A DNA stretch of 47,556 nt from Hydrogenophaga sp. (GCA_018993155.1 JAGKSX010000013.1:1-47556), one strand, 5' to 3'. Shown: positions 17,670 to 28,095, counted from the first letter of the stretch. Notes: generated from the letters alone by a model not told the origin. Made by a program: numbers and translations.

Positions 17670-18140
17670 ATGAGCATTTACGACAAGCTGACCCAACTCG
17701 GCATCACCCTGCCGCCCGTGGCCGTGCCCGCTGCGGCCTACGTGCCCTTCGTGCAGACCGGCAAGCTGATCTTCCTGAGTGGCCACATCGCAAAGCAGGA
17801 CGGCAAGCCCTGGGTCGGCCAACTCGGCCTGACCATGACCACCGACGAAGCCAAACCCGCGGCGCGTGCCGTGGCAATCGACCTGATGGGCACGCTCGCC
17901 GCCGCCTGCCAGGCGGCTGGCACAGATCTGAATGGCGTCAAGCGCATCGTGAAGGTGCTCAGCCTGGTCAACTCCACCGCCACCTACACCGAGCAGCACC
18001 TGGTCACCAACGGCTGCAGCGAATTGATCGGCGAGGTGTTCGGCCCGGCGGCCGGCGCGCACGCGCGCAGCGCCTTCGGCGTGGCGCAGCTGCCCATGGG
18101 CGCCTGCGTGGAAATCGAGCTCATCGCAGAGTTGAAGTAA
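17670..18140 (+). CDS. RidA-family (YjgF/YER057c/UK114) protein
   Basis: This 156-residue protein matches the RidA superfamily in the longer YjgH/UK114-like branch: GKLIFLSGHIAKQDGKPWVGQLG near residue 30, then MGTLAAACQAAGTDLNGVKRIVKV, and the C-terminal GAHARSAFGVAQLPMGACVEIE with the Arg that in true RidA binds the substrate carboxylate. Archetypal RidA hydrolyses reactive enamines/imines made by PLP enzymes; members of this branch may act on other small substrates. AGGAG precedes the ATG by eight bases. It has its own promoter-like element and converges with the operon ending at 18247, with a repeat between them. Confidence 0.9.
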   Translation: MSIYDKLTQLGITLPPVAVPAAAYVPFVQTGKLIFLSGHIAKQDGKPWVGQLGLTMTTDEAKPAARAVAIDLMGTLAAACQAAGTDLNGVKRIVKVLSLVNSTATYTEQHLVTNGCSELIGEVFGPAAGAHARSAFGVAQLPMGACVEIELIAELK

Positions 18141-18226
18141 CCCCCTGCGCGCCTTCGGCGCTCCCCCCTTGAAAGGGGGGCGACACCTTGGGCCGGCGGA
18201 GCCGGACCCTCGGTGCCCCTGGTGGG
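18141..18226. repeat. REP-like interspersed repeat, copy B
   Basis: It begins directly after the ridA-family stop codon. Blocks: GCGC-CTTCG-GCGC-type stem, CCCCCCTTGAAAGGGGGG stem, and GGGCCGGCGGAGCCGG. The stems lie between convergent genes (17670 plus, 18247 minus) and could terminate both. It is related to copies A, C and D. Confidence 0.7.
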
Positions 18227-18246
18227 ACACCTTCTCGCCGGCGCGG

Positions 18247-18426
18247 TCACTTCTTTTTGCGTTCGTTGGCGCGCCGCACCTGGCGGCTCTGGGTGGCCTG
18301 CGTGATCGCGGCTTCCTTGCTGGCGCGGCGCCGCGCAAAGTGGCGCGTGGCAAAACGCGCGACGCCAAACGCCAACGCCGCCATCACCGCGGCGATCACG
18401 ATCCCGATCCATTCGCCGTTGTTCAT
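18247..18426 (-). CDS. small single-pass membrane protein (59 aa)
   Basis: A 59-codon frame encodes MNNGEWIGIVIAAVMAALAF followed by GVARFATRHFARRRASKEAA and a basic tail ending NERKKK. Residues about 6-24 form one membrane helix, and the cytoplasmic tail is strongly positive. The coding case rests on the coherent membrane-plus-basic-tail design, its position 21 bases after the YcaQ-like gene on the same strand, and the absence of any alternative gene. The ribosome site is weak (AGGTG 12 bases upstream). Function is unknown. Confidence is moderate because of its size. Confidence 0.65.
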   Translation of the reverse strand: MNNGEWIGIVIAAVMAALAFGVARFATRHFARRRASKEAAITQATQSRQVRRANERKKK

Positions 18427-18447
18427 CTTCTGTTCACCTGCGTCATT

Positions 18448-19554
18448 TCATTCAGATCCGGCGGGCGCCAGGAAGCGCTCGAACCGGTCCAGTTCCTCGT
18501 CCAGCGCACGCCGGAAAACGGCATCTCGGGGGGGCGCCTCGGCAAACCCCAGTTCGTGCCGAAGCTGCCCGCGCTCCAGGCGCAGGTTGGCCCAGCCCAC
18601 CATGCGCTCGCCCCACAGCACCGGCAGGGCGTAGTGACCCATGGTGCGTTTCGGCGCTGGCACATAGGCTTCGAAGCGGTACGCCCAGTCCCACAGCATT
18701 TCGAAACGCCGCCGGTCCCACACCACAGGGTCGAACGGCGCAAGCAGCCGCACCCCTTCATCGGGCTGGTGGCGGCGCGAGGCGGGGTTTTCATCGGCCG
18801 GCCAGAACCAGGTGGTGCCGTCGATCACGGCATGGCCATAGCGTTCGCGCGCCGTCCTCACCACGGCGCGCGTCTCGGCCGACAGGTGATTGGCGCCGTA
18901 GCGCAGCAAGGTGACGAGGTAGCCGAGGCTGGGTGCCGGGATGGGCGCGTACAGCGCCACGATGACATCGACCAAGGCCTGGGCTCGCGCCAGACGCGCC
19001 GCCGGGCTGTCGTCCTGCTCGGTGTGCCGCATCGCCTCGTACACCCGCGTGCCCGATTCGCGGCGGCGCACGCGCAACCAGCCGTGGTGGTGCATGTCGT
19101 CGAGCAGCCGGGTGCTGGCATTGAGTTCACCGCCCCAGTAGCCAGCCACGCGGCCATGGTGCACGAAGGCCTCGCCCACCTCGCGCGGGTGGACCACGCC
19201 ACGCTCCTGCACGAAGGCCAGCAGCTCGCGCGCGCGCTCGGTGGTGGCCGCGTCCCAGGGCCGGCGCGGCGTGCGTGGGTGCAGCAGCGCCAGCATCTCG
19301 CGCGGCACGAATCCGTAGTTGACGAAAGCATCTTCCTCGACGCCCAGTCGTTCGTAGCGGCGCTCCAGGTCGCCGGCGCGGTAGTCGCGCACCCGCTGGT
19401 AAAGGATGAGGTCCTGCGCGCGCGCCGGCGCGCGCATGGGATCGGCCTGCACGAAACCGAGCCGGCGGATCGCGGCCGGCAGCGTCACGGGTTTGAACAG
19501 GCTGCGCGCGATCGCGAAGCGGCGCAGCTCGGCCAGGGTGGGCGAGCGCGCCAT
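18448..19554 (-). CDS. YcaQ/AlkZ-like DNA glycosylase (HTH_42 winged-helix family)
   Basis: This 368-residue protein belongs to the HTH_42 (formerly DUF1006) family, which includes E. coli YcaQ/AlkX and Streptomyces AlkZ, glycosylases that unhook DNA interstrand crosslinks and remove bulky alkylated bases. The N-terminal LGFVQADPMRAPARAQDLIL holds Q-A-D, which fits the catalytic Gln-x-Asp motif of the YcaQ-type branch. Further family blocks are GVVHPREVGEAFVHHGRVAGYWGG and the C-terminal RLLAPFDPVVWDRRRFEMLW plus YVPAPKRTMGHYALPVL. It starts 7 bases after the parC stop, so it is probably part of the parE operon and thus under the LexA box at 25037. Length is close to that of characterised members. 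Confidence 0.88.
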   Translation of the reverse strand: MARSPTLAELRRFAIARSLFKPVTLPAAIRRLGFVQADPMRAPARAQDLILYQRVRDYRAGDLERRYERLGVEEDAFVNYGFVPREMLALLHPRTPRRPWDAATTERARELLAFVQERGVVHPREVGEAFVHHGRVAGYWGGELNASTRLLDDMHHHGWLRVRRRESGTRVYEAMRHTEQDDSPAARLARAQALVDVIVALYAPIPAPSLGYLVTLLRYGANHLSAETRAVVRTARERYGHAVIDGTTWFWPADENPASRRHQPDEGVRLLAPFDPVVWDRRRFEMLWDWAYRFEAYVPAPKRTMGHYALPVLWGERMVGWANLRLERGQLRHELGFAEAPPRDAVFRRALDEELDRFERFLAPAGSE

Positions 19555-19561
19555 CTTCGCG

Positions 19562-21910
<2,349 letters not shown>

Positions 21911-21940
21911 GGCAATTCAATCAATTCAATAAGGAGACCG

Positions 21941-23041
21941 TCATCGAGTCAGGGCGAGCGCAATCCGCACCACCACCCAGACCATGATCAAGCCAAACAC
22001 GATCCAGAGGCCGCGCATGGCGGATCGGAAATGCTGCATGCTTCGGTTGCCTCGCGCCACGAAATGCGCCGCACTGGCCTGCGAGGTCGACTGCATGCGC
22101 TCGAGTTCGATAGCGACACGGCTGTTCAGCGCGGCGAGTCGTTCAGGGTCCGGAAGGGCTCCCGAACCGATGCGCTGCAATTCTTCCAGCGAACGATCCA
22201 CCTCCTGCATGGCATCGGCCGCTTCGCGCTGCAAGCGCCGGGATTCCCGAGCCTCGGCAATCGGTTCGGCGTGATGCCAACCCTCGACCAGCGGTGCGCC
22301 ATGGCGCGTGCCGATGTGGCGGACGGCCTGCAACACGGTGTGGGGGTTGTCGTCCAGAAAGGCCAGCGAAATCCCGATCACCGGGGCCTTGCGAGGCAGG
22401 CGAACCATGGGCCATAGGAAGCACGCCATCCACCAACGCGAAGGCAGCAACTGGAGATAGGCGTCGTCCGTCGCCAGCATCAGTTGCCATTGCTTGCTTC
22501 CTTTCACATCGATGGCCTGCAGATCGGCACCTTGCACCTGCGACCATGGCAGCAAGGGCAGCAACGGCATCTGAAGGCCCAGCGGTCCGATCTGCAGCAA
22601 GGCCTGACCCTGCAACGCTCGAAAACCGAGGGGCAGCAGAGCCAGCCAGGCCCATGCGAAAAGCAGCGTGACGCCACCCACAGCCATGGCCTTGCCGCGT
22701 TGGCCGGCATGCCAGAGGTCGGGCAACGCCCAGTAAAAGACCGCCCCCAGAACACCGCCGAAGAACAGCGTGAGCGCGCCCCACTTGAACCAGCGCAGGC
22801 CCACCTCGCGTTCAAAGCCCTGATACGCCTCGCCCTCGCGCTGGCGTGCCGATTCGCGCTGCTTCTTGGCCTGGTCCATGCGGCGATCCCCCCAGACCGC
22901 CAGTGCCAGGGCGGTCACCAGAAGGCACAACGCCAAACCCGCTTCCGGCCAATCCCGGTCACCCAGTTGGATGACCATCCACATCGTGGCAAACAGCACC
23001 ACCACGATGCCGCTCAGGCGCGCGAGCGAAAACCCCAGCAT
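21941..23041 (-). CDS. membrane protein between parE and parC (366 aa, PH-like central domain)
   Basis: The ATG at 23041 overlaps the parE stop by one base (TGATG), so translation is coupled. The product has two N-terminal membrane helices (FSLARLSGIVVVLFATMWMV and PEAGLALCLLVTALALAVWG), a cytoplasmic basic/coiled stretch, two more helices (about residues 80-135), then a soluble section (PWSQVQGADLQAIDVKGSKQ onward) that resembles a bacterial PH-like domain, a helical section, and a C-terminal membrane helix (WIVFGLIMVWVVVRIAL). I do not recognise a specific family. Its place inside the topoisomerase IV operon is conserved by overlap here; a link between membrane and chromosome segregation is tempting but unproven. 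Confidence 0.85.
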   Translation of the reverse strand: MLGFSLARLSGIVVVLFATMWMVIQLGDRDWPEAGLALCLLVTALALAVWGDRRMDQAKKQRESARQREGEAYQGFEREVGLRWFKWGALTLFFGGVLGAVFYWALPDLWHAGQRGKAMAVGGVTLLFAWAWLALLPLGFRALQGQALLQIGPLGLQMPLLPLLPWSQVQGADLQAIDVKGSKQWQLMLATDDAYLQLLPSRWWMACFLWPMVRLPRKAPVIGISLAFLDDNPHTVLQAVRHIGTRHGAPLVEGWHHAEPIAEARESRRLQREAADAMQEVDRSLEELQRIGSGALPDPERLAALNSRVAIELERMQSTSQASAAHFVARGNRSMQHFRSAMRGLWIVFGLIMVWVVVRIALALTR

Positions 23042-25011
23042 CAGATGTCCACTTCCACCGAGTCGCCGTGCAACTCCATCAGCTCGCGGCGCGAGGCGGC
23101 TTCGCCCTTGCCCATGAGCTTGGTGATGAGCGCTTCGGTGCCGGCGAAGTCGACCGCGCCGAGCACCACCGGCATGAGGCGGCGCGTGTCGGGGTTGAGG
23201 GTGGTGTCCCAGAGTTGCTCGGCGCTCATTTCGCCCAGGCCTTTGAAGCGGCTGATCTGGCACTTCTCGGGCGCCACGCCGTCCTTGGCGGTCTTGTCGA
23301 GGATGGCGTGCAGCTCGCCTTCGTCCAGCGCGTACTGCTTGGCCGCCGGCTTCTTGCCGCGCGCGGGAATGTCCACGCGGAACAGCGGCGGGCGCGCCAC
23401 GTACACGTGGCCGGCTTCGATGAGCTTGGGGAAGTGGCGGAAGAACAGCGTGAGCAGCAGCACCTGGATGTGCGAGCCGTCGACGTCGGCGTCGGACAGG
23501 ATGCAGACCTTGCCGTAGCGCAGGCCGCTCAGGTCGGGCGTGTCGTTCGGGCCGTGCGGGTCCACACCGATGGCGACCGCGATGTCGTGGATCTCGGTGT
23601 TGGCGAACAGGCGGTCGCGCTCGACCTCCCAGGTGTTGAGCACCTTGCCGCGCAGCGGCAGCACGGCCTGGCTTTCCTTGTCGCGGCCCATCTTGGCGCT
23701 GCCGCCGGCCGAATCGCCCTCGACCAGGAACACCTCGTTGTGCGCCAGGTCCTTGCTCTCGCAGTCCGTCAGCTTGCCGGGCAGCACGGCCACGCCGGAA
23801 CCCTTGCGTTTTTCGACCTTCTGGCCGGCCTTCTGCCGCGACTGCGCGGCCTTGATGGCCAGCTCGGCGAGCTTCTTGCCGTAGTCCACATGCTGGTTGA
23901 GCCAGAGTTCGAGCGCGGGGCGCACGAAGCTGCCGACCAGGCGCACGGCGTCTCGCGAGTTCAGGCGCTCCTTGATCTGGCCCTGGAACTGCGGGTCGAG
24001 CACCTTGGCCGAGAGCACGTAGCTGGCGCGCGCGAACACGTCTTCGGGAAGCAGCTTCACGCCCTTGGGCAGCAGCGCGTGCAGTTCGATGAAGCCCTTG
24101 ACCGCCTGGAACAGGCCGTCGCGCAGGCCGCTTTCGTGCGTGCCACCGGCGCTGGTGGGGATCAGGTTCACGTAGCTCTCGCGCACCGGCTGGCCGTCTT
24201 CGGTGAAGGCCACACACCAGGCCGCACCTTCGCCTTCGGCGAAGCTGTCGTGACCGCTGTCGGCGAAACCCTCGCCTTCGAACAGGGGAATCACCGGGTC
24301 GCCGGTGAGGGTCTGCTGCAGGTAGTCGCGCAGGCCGCCCTTGTAGAGCCAGGTCTGGGTGTCCTTGGTCTTCTCGTTCACCAGCGTCACGCTCACGCCA
24401 GGCATCAGCACAGCCTTGCTGCGCAGCAGGTGGGTGAGCTCGCCCATGGGCAGGGCGGCGGTTTCGAAGTACTTGGCGTCGGGCCAGGCGCGCACCGTGG
24501 TGCCCTGCTTGCGGTCGGCCTCGCCCTTGGGGGTGACCACCAGGGGTTCGACCACGTCGCCGGCGGAAAACGCCAGCTTCGCCACCTGGCCTTCGCGGAA
24601 GCTGGTCACCTCCAGCCGGGTGGACAGCGCGTTGGTCACGCTCACGCCCACGCCGTGCAGGCCGCCGGAGAAGCTGTAGGCGCCGCCCTTGCCCTTGTCG
24701 AACTTGCCGCCCGCGTGCAGGCGGGTGAACACCAGTTCGACCACGGGGGCCTTTTCCTCGGGGTGCAGGCCGAAGGGGATGCCCCGCCCGTCGTCTTCCA
24801 CGCTGACCGAATGATCGGCGTGCAGCGTGACCTTGATCTTCTTGCCGTGCCCGGCCAGGGCCTCGTCGGCCGCGTTGTCCAGCACTTCCTGGATGATGTG
24901 CAGCGGGTTGTCGGTGCGGGTGTACATGCCCGGCCGCTGCTTGACCGGTTCCAGCCCCTTGAGGACGCGGATCGAGCCTTCGGAGTATTCGTTGGGTGTT
25001 TGGGTCGCCAT
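23041..25011 (-). CDS. parE: DNA topoisomerase IV subunit B
   Basis: The 656-residue protein carries the GHKL ATPase (EVLDNAADEALAGHGKKI with the catalytic Glu/Asn, VEDDGRGIPFG, GGLHGVGVSVTNALS), the transducer, and the TOPRIM domain (FLVEGDSAGGSAKMGRDKESQAVLPLRGKVLN and ILSDADVDGSHIQVLLLTLF). The C-terminus LWDTTLNPDTRRLMPV is typical of GyrB/ParE. Length (about 630-660) and the linked parC support ParE, since GyrB is about 800 residues or more. A TACAAT -10 box ends eight bases before the ATG, so the mRNA may start at or within a few bases of the start codon, and a LexA-type palindrome overlaps the -35/spacer region. Confidence 0.96.
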   Translation of the reverse strand: MATQTPNEYSEGSIRVLKGLEPVKQRPGMYTRTDNPLHIIQEVLDNAADEALAGHGKKIKVTLHADHSVSVEDDGRGIPFGLHPEEKAPVVELVFTRLHAGGKFDKGKGGAYSFSGGLHGVGVSVTNALSTRLEVTSFREGQVAKLAFSAGDVVEPLVVTPKGEADRKQGTTVRAWPDAKYFETAALPMGELTHLLRSKAVLMPGVSVTLVNEKTKDTQTWLYKGGLRDYLQQTLTGDPVIPLFEGEGFADSGHDSFAEGEGAAWCVAFTEDGQPVRESYVNLIPTSAGGTHESGLRDGLFQAVKGFIELHALLPKGVKLLPEDVFARASYVLSAKVLDPQFQGQIKERLNSRDAVRLVGSFVRPALELWLNQHVDYGKKLAELAIKAAQSRQKAGQKVEKRKGSGVAVLPGKLTDCESKDLAHNEVFLVEGDSAGGSAKMGRDKESQAVLPLRGKVLNTWEVERDRLFANTEIHDIAVAIGVDPHGPNDTPDLSGLRYGKVCILSDADVDGSHIQVLLLTLFFRHFPKLIEAGHVYVARPPLFRVDIPARGKKPAAKQYALDEGELHAILDKTAKDGVAPEKCQISRFKGLGEMSAEQLWDTTLNPDTRRLMPVVLGAVDFAGTEALITKLMGKGEAASRRELMELHGDSVEVDI

Positions 25012-25019
25012 GGGGGCGG

Positions 25020-25047
25020 ATTGTATGCCCCGAAGACTGTATGCAAA
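25020..25047 (-). promoter_or_regulatory. parE: parE operon promoter
   Basis: On the minus strand a TACAAT -10 (25020-25025) is preceded, 15-16 bases away, by TTGCAT or TTTGCA (25041-25047) as -35. The predicted start of transcription is about 25013, two bases before the ATG, so the transcript would be nearly leaderless; no Shine-Dalgarno sequence is present. Confidence 0.5.
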
Positions 25048-25052
25048 TACAG
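25037..25052. promoter_or_regulatory. LexA (SOS) box
   Basis: CTGTATGCAAATACAG fits the CTGT-N8-ACAG LexA consensus used in gamma- and betaproteobacteria, with perfect 6-bp arms (CTGTAT/ATACAG), 13 of 16 positions identical to the ideal E. coli box. It overlaps the -35/spacer of the parE promoter, the usual position for repression. It is also 120 bases from the divergent MFS gene at 25172. Confidence 0.72.
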
Positions 25053-25159
25053 ACTTTTGACCTCAGGCCGACCAGCGATGCGCGCGATTCATCAGTGGCG
25101 CGGGAAAATATCAAGCCTTCGCGGCATGCCCGTGACAGGCAAGGCCCATCCTTCTTCGC

Positions 25160-25165
25160 TACAGT
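25160..25165 (+). promoter_or_regulatory. -10 element directly before the MFS start codon
   Basis: TACAGT is followed by six bases and then the ATG at 25172, so transcription is expected to begin at the start codon itself. No Shine-Dalgarno sequence is present, consistent with a leaderless mRNA. Confidence 0.45.
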
Positions 25166-25171
25166 TCCCGG

Positions 25172-26413
25172 ATGCCCTCGACCCCCACCCTCCCGACCCC
25201 GCCCCGCCTCTCTGCCCTGCAGGTGCTGGCCTGCGGCGCCCTGATCGTCACCTTGTCCATGGGCATCCGCCACGGCTTCGGCCTGTGGCTGCAGCCCATC
25301 ACCCAGGCGCAGGGCTGGTCGCGCGAGACGTTTTCCTTCGCCCTGGCGATCCAGAACCTGTCCTGGGGCGTCTTCGGCATCTTCGCCGGCATGGCGGCCG
25401 ACCGCTTCGGCGCCTTCCGCGTGCTGATCGGCGGTGCGGTGGCCTATGCCCTGGGTCTGGCCGGGATGGCGCTGAGCACCTCGTCCACAGGCTTCGCGCT
25501 GACCACCGGCGTGCTGATCGGCGCGGCCCAGGCCGGCACCACGTACGCGGTGATCTACGGCGTGATCGGCCGGCAGATTCCGGCCGAGAAGCGCTCCTGG
25601 GCCATGGGCGTGGCCGCCGCGGCCGGGTCGTTCGGCCAGTTCCTGATGGTGCCGGTGGAAGGCTGGCTGATCAGCAGCTTCGGCTGGCAACAGGCCCTGC
25701 TGTTCCTCGCGGGCGCCGTGCTGCTGGTGATGCCGCTGGCCCTGGGCCTGCGCGAACCGGGCTTCGCGGGCGGCGCACCGGTGCACCGCGAACAGACCAT
25801 TGGCCAGGCCTTGCGCGAGGCCTTCCGCTACCGCAGCTTCCAGCTGCTGATGGCCGGCTATTTCGTCTGCGGTTTCCAGGTGGTGTTCATCGGCGTGCAC
25901 ATGCCCAGCTACCTCAAGGACCACGGCCTGTCGCCCCAGGTGGCGAGCTACGCGCTGGCGCTCATCGGCCTGTTCAACGTGATCGGCACCTATGCCGCTG
26001 GCGCGCTGGGCCAGCGCCTGGCCAAGCGCCACATCCTGGCCTTCATCTACTTCGCGCGCGCCGCGGTGATCGCCGTGTTCCTGATCGCACCACTCTCGCC
26101 CATGAGCGTCTACGTGTTCTCCGCCGTCATGGGCCTGCTCTGGCTCTCGACCATTCCGCCCACCAACGCGGTGGTGGCGCAGATCTTCGGTGTGGCCCAC
26201 ATGTCCATGCTGGGCGGCTTCATCTTCTTCAGCCACCAGATCGGCAGCTTCCTGGGCGTGTGGCTGGGCGGCGTGCTGTACGACAGGACCGGCAGCTACG
26301 ACATCGTCTGGTACCTGGCGATCGCGCTGGGCGTGTTCGCCGGGCTGGTGAACCTGCCGGTGCGCGAAGGCCCGATCGCGCGCGCCCCGCAACGCGTGGG
26401 AGCCGCGGCGTGA
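25172..26413 (+). CDS. MFS transporter (monocarboxylate/oxalate-formate antiporter-like)
   Basis: The 413-residue protein has about 12 membrane helices, with the MFS loop-2/3 motif GMAADRFGAFRVL after the second helix and a second-half counterpart AAGALGQRLAKRHIL. The start GIRHGFGLWLQPITQAQGWSRETFSFALAIQNLSWG is characteristic of the OFA/monocarboxylate transporter branch (COG2223/2814-like), so an organic acid is a likely substrate, though it cannot be fixed from sequence. It is divergent from parE and its stop overlaps the start of the 42-aa ORF that follows. Confidence 0.9.
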   Translation: MPSTPTLPTPPRLSALQVLACGALIVTLSMGIRHGFGLWLQPITQAQGWSRETFSFALAIQNLSWGVFGIFAGMAADRFGAFRVLIGGAVAYALGLAGMALSTSSTGFALTTGVLIGAAQAGTTYAVIYGVIGRQIPAEKRSWAMGVAAAAGSFGQFLMVPVEGWLISSFGWQQALLFLAGAVLLVMPLALGLREPGFAGGAPVHREQTIGQALREAFRYRSFQLLMAGYFVCGFQVVFIGVHMPSYLKDHGLSPQVASYALALIGLFNVIGTYAAGALGQRLAKRHILAFIYFARAAVIAVFLIAPLSPMSVYVFSAVMGLLWLSTIPPTNAVVAQIFGVAHMSMLGGFIFFSHQIGSFLGVWLGGVLYDRTGSYDIVWYLAIALGVFAGLVNLPVREGPIARAPQRVGAAA

Positions 26414-26538
26414 AGCCTGGGGCCGTGCGCGCCCTGGCCTGGGCCGCGGCTGGCGCGGCCCTGCTGGCGACGTTCGCGCTCTACCACCGGCCCGAGTTCC
26501 TGGTGAACCTGGCCGACCAGATCTGGAGCTGCTTCTGA
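26410..26538 (+). CDS. 42-aa small hydrophobic protein
   Basis: A GTG at 26410 overlaps the MFS stop by four bases (GTGA), and its own TGA at 26536 overlaps the ATG of the methyltransferase by one (TGATG). The product begins with a basic end (VKPGAVRALAWAAAGAALLA), one membrane helix, then FALYHRPEFLVNLADQIWSC-F. Both junctions look like translational coupling, which argues that the frame is really translated. It is too short for most gene callers. Function is unknown; a membrane-anchored small protein working with the transporter or methyltransferase is a guess. Confidence 0.65.
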   Translation: MKPGAVRALAWAAAGAALLATFALYHRPEFLVNLADQIWSCF

Positions 26539-27092
26539 TGCATGGCACCGAGGCGCCTTCGGCGTGGGTGCGGCGCTGGTCGCACCTGGTGCCCACCGGC
26601 GGTTCGGTGCTCGACGTGGCCTGCGGCCAGGGTCGCCACCTGCGCTGGTTTGCCCAGCGGAGCCACACCGTCACCGGCGTGGATCGCTCGCCCGAGGCCA
26701 TCGCCGCCGTGCAGCCCCTGGGCCGCGCCGTGCTGGCCGACATCGAGAACGGACCCTGGCCGTTCGACGGCGAGCGTTTCGACGCGGTGGTGGTGACCAA
26801 CTACCTCTGGCGCCCCCTGCTGCCCCGCATCGTGGAAAGCGTGGCCGAGGGCGGTGTGCTGCTGTACGAGACCTTCGCGGCTGGCAACGAGAGCGTGGGC
26901 AAGCCCTCGCGGCCCGACTTTCTGCTGCGGCCCGGCGAACTTTTGCAGGCCAGCCAGGGTCTGCACGTGGTGGCCTATGAAGATGGTTTCTGCGACCGCC
27001 CCGAACGCTTCGTCCAGCGCCTGGCGGCGGTGCGAAAACGGCCTGGAACGCCCGGCCAGCCGCCCCGGTATCCGCTGGATGCCACTGGGTAG
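26538..27092 (+). CDS. class I SAM-dependent methyltransferase
   Basis: The 184-residue protein has SAM-binding motif I VLDVACGQGRHLRWFAQ (about residues 24-40), an acidic residue at the end of strand 2 (TGVDRSPEAIAAV), motif II-like PFDGERFDAVVVTNYLWRP, and the post-motif GGVLLYETFAAGNE. Overall it resembles TehB/UbiE-type small methyltransferases. The substrate is unknown. The start ATG at 26538 overlaps the stop of the small upstream ORF. The dapA -10 box overlaps its stop codon, so dapA is separately transcribed. Confidence 0.88.
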   Translation: MHGTEAPSAWVRRWSHLVPTGGSVLDVACGQGRHLRWFAQRSHTVTGVDRSPEAIAAVQPLGRAVLADIENGPWPFDGERFDAVVVTNYLWRPLLPRIVESVAEGGVLLYETFAAGNESVGKPSRPDFLLRPGELLQASQGLHVVAYEDGFCDRPERFVQRLAAVRKRPGTPGQPPRYPLDATG

Positions 27093-27150
27093 AATGCAAG
27101 ATTCGCGCGCGCTGCCCGCCCCACCGGGGCGATGCAGGGTGGACGCACCC
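27090..27150 (+). promoter_or_regulatory. dapA: dapA promoter element and hairpin leader
   Basis: TAGAAT (27090-27095) is a likely -10 box. The leader that follows has two small hairpins, GCCCC/GGGGC (27118-27130) and GGGTG/CACCC (27137-27150), ending 17 bases before the ATG. There is no sign of the large lysine riboswitch fold. Confidence 0.4.
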
Positions 27151-27167
27151 ATTTAAGCCTTTAGCCT

Positions 27168-28067
27168 ATGAACCCCATCACCGGCAGCATCGTGGCCCTG
27201 GTCACGCCCATGCACGAAGACGGCAGCGTCGATTACCCCACGCTGCGCAAACTGATCGACTGGCACATCACCGAGGGCACGGACTGCATCGGCGTGGTCG
27301 GCACCACGGGCGAATCGCCCACGGTCAACGTCGAGGAACACTGCGAAATCATCCGCGTCTCGGTCGAGCAGGCCAAGACGCACGGCGCCAAGCGCGTCCC
27401 CATCATGGCCGGCTGCGGCGCCAACTCCACCGCCGAGGCCATCGAGCTCGCGCGCTTCGCCCAGAGCGTGGGCGCCGACTGTCAGCTGCAGGTCGTGCCC
27501 TACTACAACAAGCCCACGCAAGAGGGCCAGTACCAGCATTTCAAGGCGATCGCCGAAGCCGTGGGCGACCTGCCCACCGTGCTCTACAACGTGCCCGGCC
27601 GCACCGTGGCCGACATGGCGCACGACACCGTGCTGCGCCTGGCGCAGGTGCCCGGCATCGTCGGCATCAAGGAAGCCACCGGCAACATCGAGCGCGCGCA
27701 GTGGCTGATCCGCGACGTGCCCAAGGGTTTCTCGATCTACTCGGGCGACGACCCGACCGCCGTGGCCCTCATGCTGTGTGGCGGCCAGGGCAACATCAGC
27801 GTCACCGCCAACGTCGCCCCGCGCCTGATGCACGAGCTGTGCGTGGCCGCGATCGCGGGCGACGTCAAGCGCGCCATGGCGATCCAGTTCCAGCTCATGC
27901 CGGTGCACAAGAACCTGTTCGTGGAAGCCAACCCGATCCCGCTCAAGTGGGCCATGGCCCGCATGGGCCTGTGCAACGAGGCCATGCGCCTGCCGATGAC
28001 CCCCATGACGCGCTCCCTGGTGCCCGTGGTCGAAGGCGCGCTGAAGCAGGCCGGCCTCATTTCCTGA
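27168..28067 (+). CDS. dapA: 4-hydroxy-tetrahydrodipicolinate synthase
   Basis: DapA condenses pyruvate with aspartate semialdehyde in lysine and diaminopimelate synthesis. The 299-residue chain has all signature residues: GTTGESPT with Thr46-Thr47, Tyr140 and Arg145 in VLYNVPGRT, and the Schiff-base Lys168 in [10 protein letters not shown]. Length is standard (about 290-300). It is followed 28 bases later by bamC, an order common in proteobacteria. The ATG at 27168 is the first in the frame matching the conserved [15 protein letters not shown] start. Confidence 0.97.
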   Translation: MNPITGSIVALVTPMHEDGSVDYPTLRKLIDWHITEGTDCIGVVGTTGESPTVNVEEHCEIIRVSVEQAKTHGAKRVPIMAGCGANSTAEAIELARFAQSVGADCQLQVVPYYNKPTQEGQYQHFKAIAEAVGDLPTVLYNVPGRTVADMAHDTVLRLAQVPGIVGIKEATGNIERAQWLIRDVPKGFSIYSGDDPTAVALMLCGGQGNISVTANVAPRLMHELCVAAIAGDVKRAMAIQFQLMPVHKNLFVEANPIPLKWAMARMGLCNEAMRLPMTPMTRSLVPVVEGALKQAGLIS

Positions 28068-28095
28068 CCCCTTTCGTTCCTACCGAGCCCCATTC

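Noticed and set aside
21941-26800. Very long open frame on the minus strand that spans the parE and MFS regions
   Set aside because: Only its 3' part (the 366-aa membrane protein) looks like a protein. The rest is an out-of-frame shadow of parE and antisense to the MFS gene, with Arg/Pro/Gly-rich nonsense, as expected in high-GC DNA.
27096-27167. Lysine riboswitch upstream of dapA
   Set aside because: Only about 70 bases with two tiny stems; the lysine riboswitch needs a much larger five-way fold.
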